This document shows positions 43,175 to 51,664 of a DNA stretch of 64,000 bases, piece after piece. Both the position numbers and the translations under genes were made by a program. Source of the stretch: Candidatus Thalassarchaeum betae (lineage in GTDB: Archaea > Thermoplasmatota > Poseidoniia > Poseidoniales > Thalassarchaeaceae); the NCBI GenBank assembly GCA_003193925.1, contig PSPG01000001.1, forward strand, positions 62,001-126,000, given 5' to 3'. How positions within the stretch are numbered: position 1 is the stretch's first letter; each line of letters begins with the position of its first letter. The notes beneath the pieces were generated by a model. It was not told the DNA's origin, searched no databases, and worked only from the letters and a program-made list of their open reading frames with translations.

Positions 43175-46100
43175 ATGCTTGGACCAGTATTCGACAGGTG
43201 GCACTCGCTCTCCAGAGGGCAACGCAGGACAGCCATCGCCCTGCTGATTCTCATAGACGCGAACATCGGCCTGCTGTACGGTTCAGGCCTGCTCAATCAG
43301 TTCGATTCGATATCAGGAGGCAAGATACCCAACGACATGGTCTGGCTTCTCCAGGCCATCGAGTCGATATCCGGCGGATTCTTTCTGGTCAAGATCCTGT
43401 TCGACGACGTCGCGGCCAGTTGGCCCAGATCAATCGGCATCGCTCTGTCCCCCCTGTTCATCCTGTTCATCGTGGGAATGACCCTGGACAACCTGTTCAA
43501 GGGCCTAGATGACGATGTGAGGATCACACTCGATCTGATTTCCATCTCCACTTCCACTCTGACTTGGTCGTCGACCTACCTCGCGATTGCGGTCGGCCTC
43601 ACTCTGACCTACAAGGTCCAGCGCTACGGTAACTTCGCCCAGAGCGAGCTCTTCATGATGGGGATGTATCTCTCTATGGTGATGGTATGGAGCGATTACT
43701 TCTTCCCGCTGTACGACGCACCCAGAGACGGCACTCTGGCCTGGTCCCTGCTGCTCTGGACTGTGCTGGCAGCCTTCGTCCTGACTGGCATAGCTGGCAT
43801 AATCATCGACCGCCTGGTCTACCGGGGCTTCCGCAAGAAGGAAACCAAACCTCAGGTGATGATGATAGCGTCTCTGGGTGTCGCACTCATTCTCAGGGCC
43901 ATCGTCTACCTGCGCTTCGGGGCGGGCAAGAAGATGTTCGAGCCGGATGCGGACTGGAGGGTGCCCACCCTCAGGTGGGACATACCCACACATAAGCTGC
44001 GCCTCAACCTCGGCAACAGGGATCTCGAAGAGGGCCAGACGTACACCCACGGTCCCACCATAGGGGAATGCACCGAAATTGACGGCGCCCTTCAGCCAGA
44101 GGTCAGTGGCTCCACGCCCCTTTTCGATCTGTACAACGCGGCCAACGACTGCGTAACCGAGGCCACCACCGGCTACGCGTACTACAAGGGCGCCATGCCC
44201 CTGGTGATATTCTCCTCTGTCCTCCTTCTGCTAATCCTGCTGAGGAAGACCCGCTTGGGCCGCAGGATGAGGGCGGTCGCCGACAACCCCGACCTCGCAG
44301 CGAGCAGCGGCATCAACGTGGAGAACATCCAGATGACCAGCGCCTTCCTGTCCGCTGGCATCTCGGGAATGGGTGGGGCCATCTTCGCGATGACGCTGAG
44401 GTTCGCCCCCGAGACCGCTTTCACCCTCCTCTTGCCGTCGTTCGCCATCATCGTCCTCGGCACCATCGGCTCGATTCCCGGAGTCCTGGTCGGCTCGCTG
44501 ATCGTCGGATTCGTCAGAGCACTGTCTTCGCCGGTGCTGATTGCCATTGGCCAGCCCCTGGGCCGCTCCAATTACACCGCGCTCGACGGGGTGATGCCCT
44601 ACATCTTCCTCATAGCAATCCTGATGATCATGCCGAGCGGCATCGGCGCCGCCTACGAGAAGTGGAAGGTCGACAGGTTACGCAGACGAGCCGAGGAGCA
44701 GCCATCCAAGCGATTGGGAGGACTCCTCGCCATTTCCCCGTTGGGTGCTTTGGGGGCGCATAACTTCCAGCAGAGGAAGAATGCCCGCGGCGAGTCGATG
44801 ATGATAGTCTCAGTCGGCGCCTACGTATTCAGCAGGATCACCCGCTTCATCAGCGGCAACTCCTTCGCCGACGGCTCGTGCTCGAACGACTGCCAAGCCA
44901 GTGAGTCCTCTGCCACCAACTTCGAGATGGTGACCGGCAGGACGGAAGGCGACTTCATTCTGGAGGACTCGCCATTCTCCCTCTCAGACGTGCCAGACCC
45001 CCCCGACGGTCTGGACGCAACGTTGCACGACCAATGGCTCACCGACGCTCTGAGCGAACTCAACAACTCGTGGTTGGACCTGATGAACACCGAGCTGGGC
45101 CTCGTGGACAACCTCGTGAGCCTCGGCGACGCCCTGTGGCCCGCCGTGCCCCTCCTAGTATGGATAATCGCAGCATTCGAGGGACTTTACCTGCTACAGG
45201 GTCGTGACGAGGACGCCCTGCGGCCCGCGACCGAGTTCCTGAACAGTCTCCTGGCCCCCGTCATGCAGTCGAGAAACTCCGGCTCAGTAGCGATGACCCA
45301 GGCTCTCGGCTTGGCCAAGGCCCCCCTCGATTCGTTCCACACAGCGCTGTATGACAGTCTGGACAGGTTCCAGTCGGGCTTCGACCGTAATCAGAAGTAC
45401 ATGCTCCTAGCAGTCTTGGTGATAGTTCTAGTTTCGGAGTTGCCGCCGTTCTTCGGAAAAGCCCTCCTAGTGCTCGGCTTGCTCTGGCTCGTCGGACTAA
45501 CTATCCTAGCATGGCGCTCAGGCGAGGGGCCCTTGGGAGAACTGAGGCGCCTCTCCCCGCACGGCAGAGAGAGCCCCATCGGTTCGTGGGTGCTCTTCCT
45601 CTCGGTACTGGTATTCCTTCTGCTGTTCGTGGAGTGGCTGCCTGTGGCCGAGGTAGAGAATCATGACTTCATCAAGGCGCTCCAAGTCTCCAACGTCCTG
45701 ACCACTCTGGCCATCTTCACCCTGATGGCTTTCGCCCTGAATCTGCATACGGGCGTAACTGGAATGGTTAACTTCGGCATCATCTTCTTCGTTGGGGTCG
45801 GGGCGATCACCGTCGGCCTCCTCACCGCCCCCAAGGACCTGCACGGGTACGACTGGCCCGTTTTCTGGGCCGTTGTCGCCGCCGTGCTGATCTCAGCAGG
45901 CTTTGGCTGGCTGCTCGCCTATCCCACAGCCAGGCTGAGGATGGACTACTTCGCTATCGTGACGATATCCCTCGGCGAGATTGCCCGCGTCCTCTTGATG
46001 GGGGAGCCACTGCTCAGAGCAGGCTCGTGGGGCTCGGCGATCGGTATCTCGAGGTACAAGCTGCCGTTGAAGGACTGGTGGTTCTGCGGTAGCGGTGAGC

Positions 46101-47062
46101 ATCTGAGCGAAGCGGGAGGGTTACTTAGTTCGGATGAGTGCCGCGGGGTGGTGGGAATCGGCAGCCCGGCGGAGAAGCTCGGCCGCTCTGACATCCCAGT
46201 GCTCGATGACAGGGGAGGAGTCATCGATGGGGAGTTACTTTACGAAGCGACATGGTTCTCGATGGATCTTGGTGAGCCCGCGCCCTACATGATGGTGCTC
46301 GCCATCATCGGCGTCGTCAGCCTGATTCTGATCTGGTGGCTCTTGGAGACGCTGCTCAAGTCCCCGTGGGGGCGGATCCTGCGTTCGATCAGGGAGGACG
46401 AGGAGGTCGCTCAGCACCACGGGCACGATGTGCTCACGCACAAGGCGGCCAGCCTCGCTCTGGGCGCTGGGATAGCAGCCTTCGCCGGTGCCCTGTGGGC
46501 GTGGAAGCTCACCGGCTTCCAACCGTCCTTCATGGCCCCGGCGAAGTCGACCTTCCTGGTCTGGGCCGCGTTCATCGTCGGCGGGGCGGCCAACAACAAG
46601 GGCATGGTGGTGGGAGCGTTCATCATAGTACTCATGGAATTCGTGTTCAATGTCTTAGTTGCCGGCCAAGGCTCGTCAGACCTGCCGCTGCACGAGACCG
46701 CGGCGAAGATTGACCAGCTCTTCGAGTGGCTGGTCACAGGAAGCGATCTGTGGTTCTGGCCCCACACCACCCCGATCGAGACGTTCCTGCTGCTCGCTGC
46801 ATTGGGACTGTTGATCAACAAATCAGCGATGGTCGAACTAGGATTCTCGGGAGTCGCCGTGTTCATGGCAACCTACCTGCTTCTGGGCGAGCGCTCCATC
46901 GACGAGTCGTTCGTCGGCGGCAGCATCCTCGCCAACATGGCCTATGTCAAGGTCTTCCTAGTCGGGTGCCTCATCCTGCTCTCGCTGAAGTACAACGCCA
47001 GGGGCATACTGCCTGAGGTGCCCGTCAGACCACCGAGGCCAACGGAAGGTGATGCGGAATGA
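43175..47062 (+). CDS. Fused branched-chain amino acid ABC permease (LivH-LivM in one chain)
   Basis: A 1295-residue integral membrane protein combining both permeases of a Liv importer. The LivH part (about 1-500) has ALTLTYKVQRYGNFAQSEL-like LivH residues, VADNPDLAASSGINVENI and GMGGAIFAMTLRFAPE. A linker of about 280 residues with two or more extra helices follows. The LivM part (about 780-1290) has HTGVTGMVNFGIIFFVGVGA, MDYFAIVTISLGEIARVLL and SIREDEEVAQHHGHDVLTHK, the EAA-like loop that contacts the ATPase. Extra hydrophilic loops hold cysteine pairs (GECTEID with NDCVTE; WWFCGSG with SDECRG; DGSCSNDCQ), probably outside the membrane. The start is ATG 43175 with GGTGA 5 bases upstream. 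It overlaps livG by 4 bases. Confidence 0.92.
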   Translation: MLGPVFDRWHSLSRGQRRTAIALLILIDANIGLLYGSGLLNQFDSISGGKIPNDMVWLLQAIESISGGFFLVKILFDDVAASWPRSIGIALSPLFILFIVGMTLDNLFKGLDDDVRITLDLISISTSTLTWSSTYLAIAVGLTLTYKVQRYGNFAQSELFMMGMYLSMVMVWSDYFFPLYDAPRDGTLAWSLLLWTVLAAFVLTGIAGIIIDRLVYRGFRKKETKPQVMMIASLGVALILRAIVYLRFGAGKKMFEPDADWRVPTLRWDIPTHKLRLNLGNRDLEEGQTYTHGPTIGECTEIDGALQPEVSGSTPLFDLYNAANDCVTEATTGYAYYKGAMPLVIFSSVLLLLILLRKTRLGRRMRAVADNPDLAASSGINVENIQMTSAFLSAGISGMGGAIFAMTLRFAPETAFTLLLPSFAIIVLGTIGSIPGVLVGSLIVGFVRALSSPVLIAIGQPLGRSNYTALDGVMPYIFLIAILMIMPSGIGAAYEKWKVDRLRRRAEEQPSKRLGGLLAISPLGALGAHNFQQRKNARGESMMIVSVGAYVFSRITRFISGNSFADGSCSNDCQASESSATNFEMVTGRTEGDFILEDSPFSLSDVPDPPDGLDATLHDQWLTDALSELNNSWLDLMNTELGLVDNLVSLGDALWPAVPLLVWIIAAFEGLYLLQGRDEDALRPATEFLNSLLAPVMQSRNSGSVAMTQALGLAKAPLDSFHTALYDSLDRFQSGFDRNQKYMLLAVLVIVLVSELPPFFGKALLVLGLLWLVGLTILAWRSGEGPLGELRRLSPHGRESPIGSWVLFLSVLVFLLLFVEWLPVAEVENHDFIKALQVSNVLTTLAIFTLMAFALNLHTGVTGMVNFGIIFFVGVGAITVGLLTAPKDLHGYDWPVFWAVVAAVLISAGFGWLLAYPTARLRMDYFAIVTISLGEIARVLLMGEPLLRAGSWGSAIGISRYKLPLKDWWFCGSGEHLSEAGGLLSSDECRGVVGIGSPAEKLGRSDIPVLDDRGGVIDGELLYEATWFSMDLGEPAPYMMVLAIIGVVSLILIWWLLETLLKSPWGRILRSIREDEEVAQHHGHDVLTHKAASLALGAGIAAFAGALWAWKLTGFQPSFMAPAKSTFLVWAAFIVGGAANNKGMVVGAFIIVLMEFVFNVLVAGQGSSDLPLHETAAKIDQLFEWLVTGSDLWFWPHTTPIETFLLLAALGLLINKSAMVELGFSGVAVFMATYLLLGERSIDESFVGGSILANMAYVKVFLVGCLILLSLKYNARGILPEVPVRPPRPTEGDAE

Positions 47063-48084
47063 AGAACGCGCTGAAGGTCGAGAACCTGCGAATGGAGTTC
47101 GGCGGGCTGGTCGCTGTCAAGGACGTCTCCTTCGAACTCGGCGAAGGCGAGTTCGTGGGCCTCATCGGACCTAACGGATGCGGCAAGTCGACCATCTTCA
47201 ACTGCATCAGCGGCCTGCTTGACCAGACCACCGGAACGGTCGAGGTATTCGGTCAGGACGTCTCCGAGAACAGACCGGATGAGATTCAGAAGCTCGGCCT
47301 CACCCGAACCTTCCAACTCACCAGGCTATGGCGTCAGATGACGGTGGTAGAGAACCTCATGGTGCCTCCGAGAAAGCAGTTCCTCTCCCCCGAGTCCGAA
47401 GCTCCGATGCACCGCGCGTACTCCCTCCTCTCGGTCTTCGCCGTACTCGCCTCCCTCTCGGTAGTGGCGTATTATGCGATTGGGAACGGGGTGTTCTGGT
47501 CGTTGTTCAATCTCATAGCGGCCCTCGGATTGCTCACCGGCGTCATCGCATTCAGGCTGATCGAGGGTAAATCGGAGTTCGACGCAGCCACAGATCGGAT
47601 TGAATCGGCATTCCTCCCCCCGCTGTTCGTACTGCACGCTCTGTTTAGGCCGGGCAGCCGAGCCGCTGAGGAGGAGCGGCTGGCCAAGGCGTACTCGGTG
47701 CTCGACCAGCTCGAGATCCCCCACATGGCTCACAACCTGACCAGCGAGCTCTCCGGCGGTCAGAGCAAGCTCGTCGACATTGGCCGCTCGATGATGGGCG
47801 ACCCACAGTTGCTGCTGCTAGACGAGCCGGTGGCGGGAGTCGCTGGCCCGCTCGCACTGAAGATATTCAACAATCTGAGGAAGATAGTAGATGACACCGG
47901 CATCTCCGTGCTCATCATCGAGCACAACATGGACTTCATCCTCAGGCAGGGAGTCGACCGGATCATCGTCATGAAGGAGGGCGAGATACTGATGCAGGGC
48001 ACGCCCGACGAGGTCAGGGGCAACAGAGCGGTCATCGAGGCCTACCTCGGAGCCGCAGGAGAGCCCCAGGAGGTAGAGGAATGA
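47059..48084 (+). CDS. livG: LivG-type ABC ATPase with inserted hydrophobic hairpin
   Basis: A 341-residue ATPase, against about 255 in typical LivG. Motifs are Walker A GPNGCGKST (37-45), Q-loop Gln86, signature LSGGQ (231-235), Walker B LLLLDEP (251-257) and switch His289 in IIEHN. The extra length is between about 110 and 205, where the family has only a short helical stretch. It contains two hydrophobic segments, YSLLSVFAVLASLSVVAYYA (121-140) and VFWSLFNLIAALGLLTGVIA (145-164), split by IGNG. This looks like a membrane hairpin inside the helical subdomain that normally docks on the permease. The remaining core is intact, so it should hydrolyse ATP. It overlaps the permease gene and livF by 4 bases each. 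Confidence 0.9.
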   Translation: MKNALKVENLRMEFGGLVAVKDVSFELGEGEFVGLIGPNGCGKSTIFNCISGLLDQTTGTVEVFGQDVSENRPDEIQKLGLTRTFQLTRLWRQMTVVENLMVPPRKQFLSPESEAPMHRAYSLLSVFAVLASLSVVAYYAIGNGVFWSLFNLIAALGLLTGVIAFRLIEGKSEFDAATDRIESAFLPPLFVLHALFRPGSRAAEEERLAKAYSVLDQLEIPHMAHNLTSELSGGQSKLVDIGRSMMGDPQLLLLDEPVAGVAGPLALKIFNNLRKIVDDTGISVLIIEHNMDFILRQGVDRIIVMKEGEILMQGTPDEVRGNRAVIEAYLGAAGEPQEVEE

Positions 48085-48800
48085 CCAGAGTCCTGGAAAT
48101 CAAGAACCTTGAGGCAGGCTATGGCTCGGTACAGATCCTGCATGGCATAGACATGCATGTCGACGAGGGCGAGTTCGTCACCGTCATCGGTCCCAACGGC
48201 TGCGGCAAATCCACCCTGATCAAGACCATATTCGGGATCGCCACCTACTACCGCGGCGACATCGAGTATCGCGACAGGGACGTCTCGGGATGGAGGACAG
48301 ACCAACTCGTGAATCACGGGATAGCATACGTCCCCCAAGTCGACAACGTGTTCCCATCGCTTTCAGTCGAGGAGAACCTGCAGATGGGTGGCAACACGCT
48401 GGACACCAGAACGCTCAACGAGAGGATTGAGAGATCACTCACCATGTTCCCAGACCTGCGAAACAGGGTCCACGACCTAGCAGCCTCGCTCTCGGGCGGC
48501 GAGCGCCAGATGCTCGCCATCTCGCGCGCGCTCATCTCCGACCCGAACTTCCTGCTTCTCGACGAGCCCACCGCCGCGCTCTCACCGCTCTACCAGCAGC
48601 AGATCATCGAGCGCATCGACTCCCTGCGAAAGGACGGAATCACCGTTCTCATCGTCGAGCAGAACGCCCGTCTCTCCCTGTCGCGCTCCGACCGCGGCTA
48701 CATCATGGCCAACGGCAAAATCGTCCACACCGGCGATGCCCAGCACATCCTCACAGACCCTGAGATCGCCGAGTACTTCCTCGGCGGGACCTCCGACTAG
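48081..48800 (+). CDS. livF: LivF-type ABC ATPase
   Basis: A 239-residue ATPase of normal LivF length. It has Walker A GPNGCGKST, GIAYVPQVDNVFPSLSVEENL with the Q-loop, the signature LSGGERQMLAISRAL, Walker B FLLLDEPTAALSP and the switch His replaced by Gln in VEQNARLSLS, as is usual in LivF. It pairs with LivG under the fused permease to drive amino-acid uptake. It is the last gene of the importer operon, overlapping livG by 4 bases and ending 25 bases before the end of the opposing PPC-domain gene. Confidence 0.95.
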   Translation: MTRVLEIKNLEAGYGSVQILHGIDMHVDEGEFVTVIGPNGCGKSTLIKTIFGIATYYRGDIEYRDRDVSGWRTDQLVNHGIAYVPQVDNVFPSLSVEENLQMGGNTLDTRTLNERIERSLTMFPDLRNRVHDLAASLSGGERQMLAISRALISDPNFLLLDEPTAALSPLYQQQIIERIDSLRKDGITVLIVEQNARLSLSRSDRGYIMANGKIVHTGDAQHILTDPEIAEYFLGGTSD

Positions 48801-48825
48801 CCAGGCCGCTCGCGTAGGTGACTTT

Positions 48826-49263
48826 TCAGGGAATATCGCAGAAGGACAGCCTCAGGAACTCGCTGTCGGTAGCCACCCTCTCGAACGGACCCCGGTTTGC
48901 TCCACTAAGGTCCCTGAGGTGGATCTCGGCGGTCACCGCCACTATAGCACTGATGAGGTGGCCGCCGCGGACCACATGCCCATCATCGGACAGAACGACG
49001 TGGATGTGCGTGAAAGGGCCATCCGGTCCGGGAGCCAGATTCCCCTCAGTCGAGAGCAGTTCCATCGCGTCCACGTGAAGCGCGGTGCGGTAGGACCCAT
49101 CACCATCCAGATAGCCCATTTCCGTATCTCTCACGCGGCCGATGCCGCTGGTTATGGCGGCGGCCGTGATCCCATGCTGCGACAGACTGCGCAGCGACTC
49201 GTGCAACTCCTCGCCCGGATCAAGCCTGACGAAGACGTCTTTGCCGTCCTGCGCGAACTCCAC
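48826..49263 (-). CDS. PPC-domain (DUF296) DNA-binding-like protein
   Basis: A 145-residue protein matching the PPC/DUF296 fold: VFVRLDPGEELHESLRSL, ITAAAITSGIGRVRDTEMGYLD (two strands around a helix), THIHVVLSDDGHVVRGGHLI with the histidines that can bind zinc, and IVAVTAEIHLRDL. In plants this domain follows AT-hooks; in prokaryotes it stands alone and its role is unknown. The start is GTG. It is divergent from mcm, with the structured leader described below between them. Confidence 0.85.
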   Translation of the reverse strand: MEFAQDGKDVFVRLDPGEELHESLRSLSQHGITAAAITSGIGRVRDTEMGYLDGDGSYRTALHVDAMELLSTEGNLAPGPDGPFTHIHVVLSDDGHVVRGGHLISAIVAVTAEIHLRDLSGANRGPFERVATDSEFLRLSFCDIP

Positions 49264-49315
49264 GCACGCCCATCGTGCCCCGACGCTTGAATGCCACCCA
49301 ACGCCGATTTCCTAT

Positions 49316-49466
49316 GGGCCCGGCGGGCTTAGTCCGTGTTCTGCAGTGGAAGCCTCCAGTGCCTCATTCGCAAGCCCGCACGAGTCGATTCTCTCCACTG
49401 GAACAGCAGGGGTAGGAATTCCCTTCCGCACTGTTCATAGGCCCCCTTGACGGACCCGCAAGGCCC
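49316..49466. ncRNA. Candidate structured RNA / leader of mcm
   Basis: The 218-base gap before mcm can be closed by nested stems. GGGCC (49316-49320) pairs with GGCCC (49462-49466), GCGG (49323-49326) with CCGC (49456-49459), GTCCGT (49332-49337) with ACGGAC (49450-49455), GTTC (49338-49341) with GAAC (49401-49404) and CAGTGGA (49344-49350) with TCCACTG (49394-49400). Inside, GTGC (49359-49362) pairs with GCAC (49378-49381). GAACAG (49401-49406) can instead pair with CTGTTC (49431-49436), so two folds compete. It ends 15 bases before the mcm ATG. I do not recognise it as SRP, RNase P, 5S or a known riboswitch. The strand is not certain; mcm leader on the plus strand is the simplest reading. 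Confidence 0.4.
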
Positions 49467-49481
49467 GGCGGTAAGAAACGT

Positions 49482-51626
49482 ATGACGATGGCTGCTCACG
49501 ACTCATCGGCCCGGTGGCGCACATTCCTCACCGAGGCCAAGGAGGATGACATCGTCATGCTGGTCTCGAAACAGGCTCCCCCGTGCATAGAGATCCCCTT
49601 CCACGAGTTGCAGGGATTCGACCCCGAATTCGCCGATGACGTCCTCGAGCACCCCCGCCAGATCCTCAGCAGGGGCTGCCAGACTCTGAGCGAGATCTGC
49701 CGGGAGAGGGGCGAGGAAATAGACGCGGTGCTGCGCGTCGGAGAACTGCCTCGGGACAGCCGAAGGTCACTGCGCGACATCGGCGCTGCCGATATCGAGC
49801 GGCTGCGCAGCGTCGATGCCATCGTCACGAAGATATCCGAACTAAAGCCCCGTCTGCACCGGGCTGTATTCACCTGCGAGGTGTGCGACAAAATCATCGA
49901 GGTCGAGCAGGAGAACGAGAGGGAACTCATCGAGCCCCTCCAATGCCCGGGGTGCGAGAAGAGTGCAGGCCGCTCGAGAGAGACCAGGTTCACTCTGGTG
50001 GTCAACATCTCGAAGATGGTCAACAACCAGTGGATAGAGATTCAAGAGCTTCCCGAGAACGTTCCCAGTGGGGCTCAGCCGACAAGGGGCTCCGTCCTAG
50101 TCGAGGGGGATAAGGTCAACCGGCACCTCCCGGGCGAGAGGATAGTCGCCAACGTCATGCCCGTGGTCCGTAGCGAGGTCCGCCGCAACAGGAAGACGCC
50201 TATGTTCGACATCATCTATCATCTGGTAAGCTCCGAGCACGAGAACACGCCCTTCACCGAGTTTAAAATCAGCGAGGAGGAAAGGGAACAGATCCTAGAG
50301 ATCTCTCGCCGTGAGGACCTGCTGAGGCTCATGCAGCAGTCGATCGCACCGTCCGTCTTCGCGACCGGCGTCATGCACTACGTGAAGCGCTCTCTGGCCT
50401 TGCAGCTCTTCGGTGGTGTCTCGAGGATCAATCCGGACAGGACACGCTCCCGTGGTGAAATCCACGTCCTGCTGATGGGAGACCCTGGCGTAGCCAAGTC
50501 GCAAGTGCTCGATTACATGTCCAAACTCTCGCCCCGGGGCAAGTTGGCCTCGGGAGGAGGGGTGTCGCGAGCCGGGCTGACCGCGGCTGCGGTGAGGGAT
50601 GCCTTCGGTGACGGCAGATTCGCCCTCGAGGCTGGCATCCTGCCGCTTTCCGACCGCGGACTAGCCGCCATCGACGAGTTCGACAAGATCAACGAGGAGG
50701 ATCGCCGGGCTATACATCCGGCGATGGAGCAGGGGATGATACACATTTCCAAGGGGGGAATAACGGCCACGCTGCCTGCGAGATGCGCCATTCTGGCAGC
50801 CGCCAATCCGAAGGACGGTCGCTTCTCCAAGCGCGGCCCGAACCAGAGCGTCATACGCTCCTACAACGAGACCGGTCTCCCTCCCCCCCTCGCCTCCCGC
50901 TTCGACATCATCTGGATGATCAGGGATGAGATCAGGGTCGAGGACGACGAGAGGATCGCCAGGCACATCCTCGCGGTCCGTACTCAGGGAGTCAGCGAGA
51001 CGAAGGTCGATGAGTCTCTGGATCTAAATCCAATGGAGGGGCGGGAGGACCAGATATTCGCAACCGGGGCGGACGGAACCGAGCATCTCACCATTGAGTT
51101 CCTGCGCAAGTTCATCGCATACGCCAAGCGCAACATCCATCCCGACCTCAGTGAGGACGCCAGAGCCCTCATACTCGAGTACTACACGGACGAGCGACAG
51201 TCCTTCGGCCGTGAGGATCAGATGGGCGAGTCCGAGGTCATCCCGATTACCGCTCGCGCCCTCGAAGCTCTGATTCGACTGACGGAGGCCCACGCTAAGA
51301 TGCATCTCAGGGAGATCGCTACAGCCGACGACGCGAAGGTCGCCCTCGCCGTCTTCAGGCATTGGAGGGAGGAATCCGGAATCGAGGACGAGTCGGAGTT
51401 GTACTCCGGTGTCTCGGCGAGGGTTCGCAGTGCGAATGCCGTCGTGCGGCAGGTCATCAGGGACATCTGCGCCGAGCGGGACGGAATCGCCCACGTCACC
51501 GAGATCTACAACAGGGCCGCATCCAGAAACGTGCCTGACACCAACGTGGACGAGGTCCTTTCGAGGATGCGGATGAGCGGCGAACTGTTCAGTCCTCGCA
51601 ATGACGAGTATTCATTCGCCCGTTGA
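49482..51626 (+). CDS. mcm: Replicative DNA helicase MCM
   Basis: A 714-residue MCM, the hexameric helicase at archaeal replication forks. The N-terminal half has an OB fold with a zinc site (CEVCDKIIE then CPGCEKSAG). The AAA+ core has Walker A GDPGVAKSQ near residue 335, the helix-2 insert after GVSRAGLTAAAVRDA, Walker B AAIDEFDKI, sensor 1 AAANPKDGRF and the arginine finger in LASRFDIIW. A winged helix closes the C-terminus (AHVTEIYNRAASRNVPDTNVDEVLSRMRM in two pieces). No intein interrupts the Walker A or other conserved sites, where MCM inteins usually sit. It is followed closely by gatE. Confidence 0.96.
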   Translation: MTMAAHDSSARWRTFLTEAKEDDIVMLVSKQAPPCIEIPFHELQGFDPEFADDVLEHPRQILSRGCQTLSEICRERGEEIDAVLRVGELPRDSRRSLRDIGAADIERLRSVDAIVTKISELKPRLHRAVFTCEVCDKIIEVEQENERELIEPLQCPGCEKSAGRSRETRFTLVVNISKMVNNQWIEIQELPENVPSGAQPTRGSVLVEGDKVNRHLPGERIVANVMPVVRSEVRRNRKTPMFDIIYHLVSSEHENTPFTEFKISEEEREQILEISRREDLLRLMQQSIAPSVFATGVMHYVKRSLALQLFGGVSRINPDRTRSRGEIHVLLMGDPGVAKSQVLDYMSKLSPRGKLASGGGVSRAGLTAAAVRDAFGDGRFALEAGILPLSDRGLAAIDEFDKINEEDRRAIHPAMEQGMIHISKGGITATLPARCAILAAANPKDGRFSKRGPNQSVIRSYNETGLPPPLASRFDIIWMIRDEIRVEDDERIARHILAVRTQGVSETKVDESLDLNPMEGREDQIFATGADGTEHLTIEFLRKFIAYAKRNIHPDLSEDARALILEYYTDERQSFGREDQMGESEVIPITARALEALIRLTEAHAKMHLREIATADDAKVALAVFRHWREESGIEDESELYSGVSARVRSANAVVRQVIRDICAERDGIAHVTEIYNRAASRNVPDTNVDEVLSRMRMSGELFSPRNDEYSFAR

Positions 51627-51664
51627 GTCTATGGAACAGGGCCGCCTCTGCGCCCTTGAGCGCA

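Noticed and set aside
49316-49466. SRP RNA, RNase P RNA or 5S rRNA in the gap before mcm
   Set aside because: The region is about 150 bases, and I could not find the conserved SRP loop, the RNase P core motifs or the 5S conserved stretch on either strand.
50481-50950. Intein in the MCM ATPase core
   Set aside because: Walker A, Walker B, sensor 1 and the arginine finger are continuous at normal spacing, so no intein is present.
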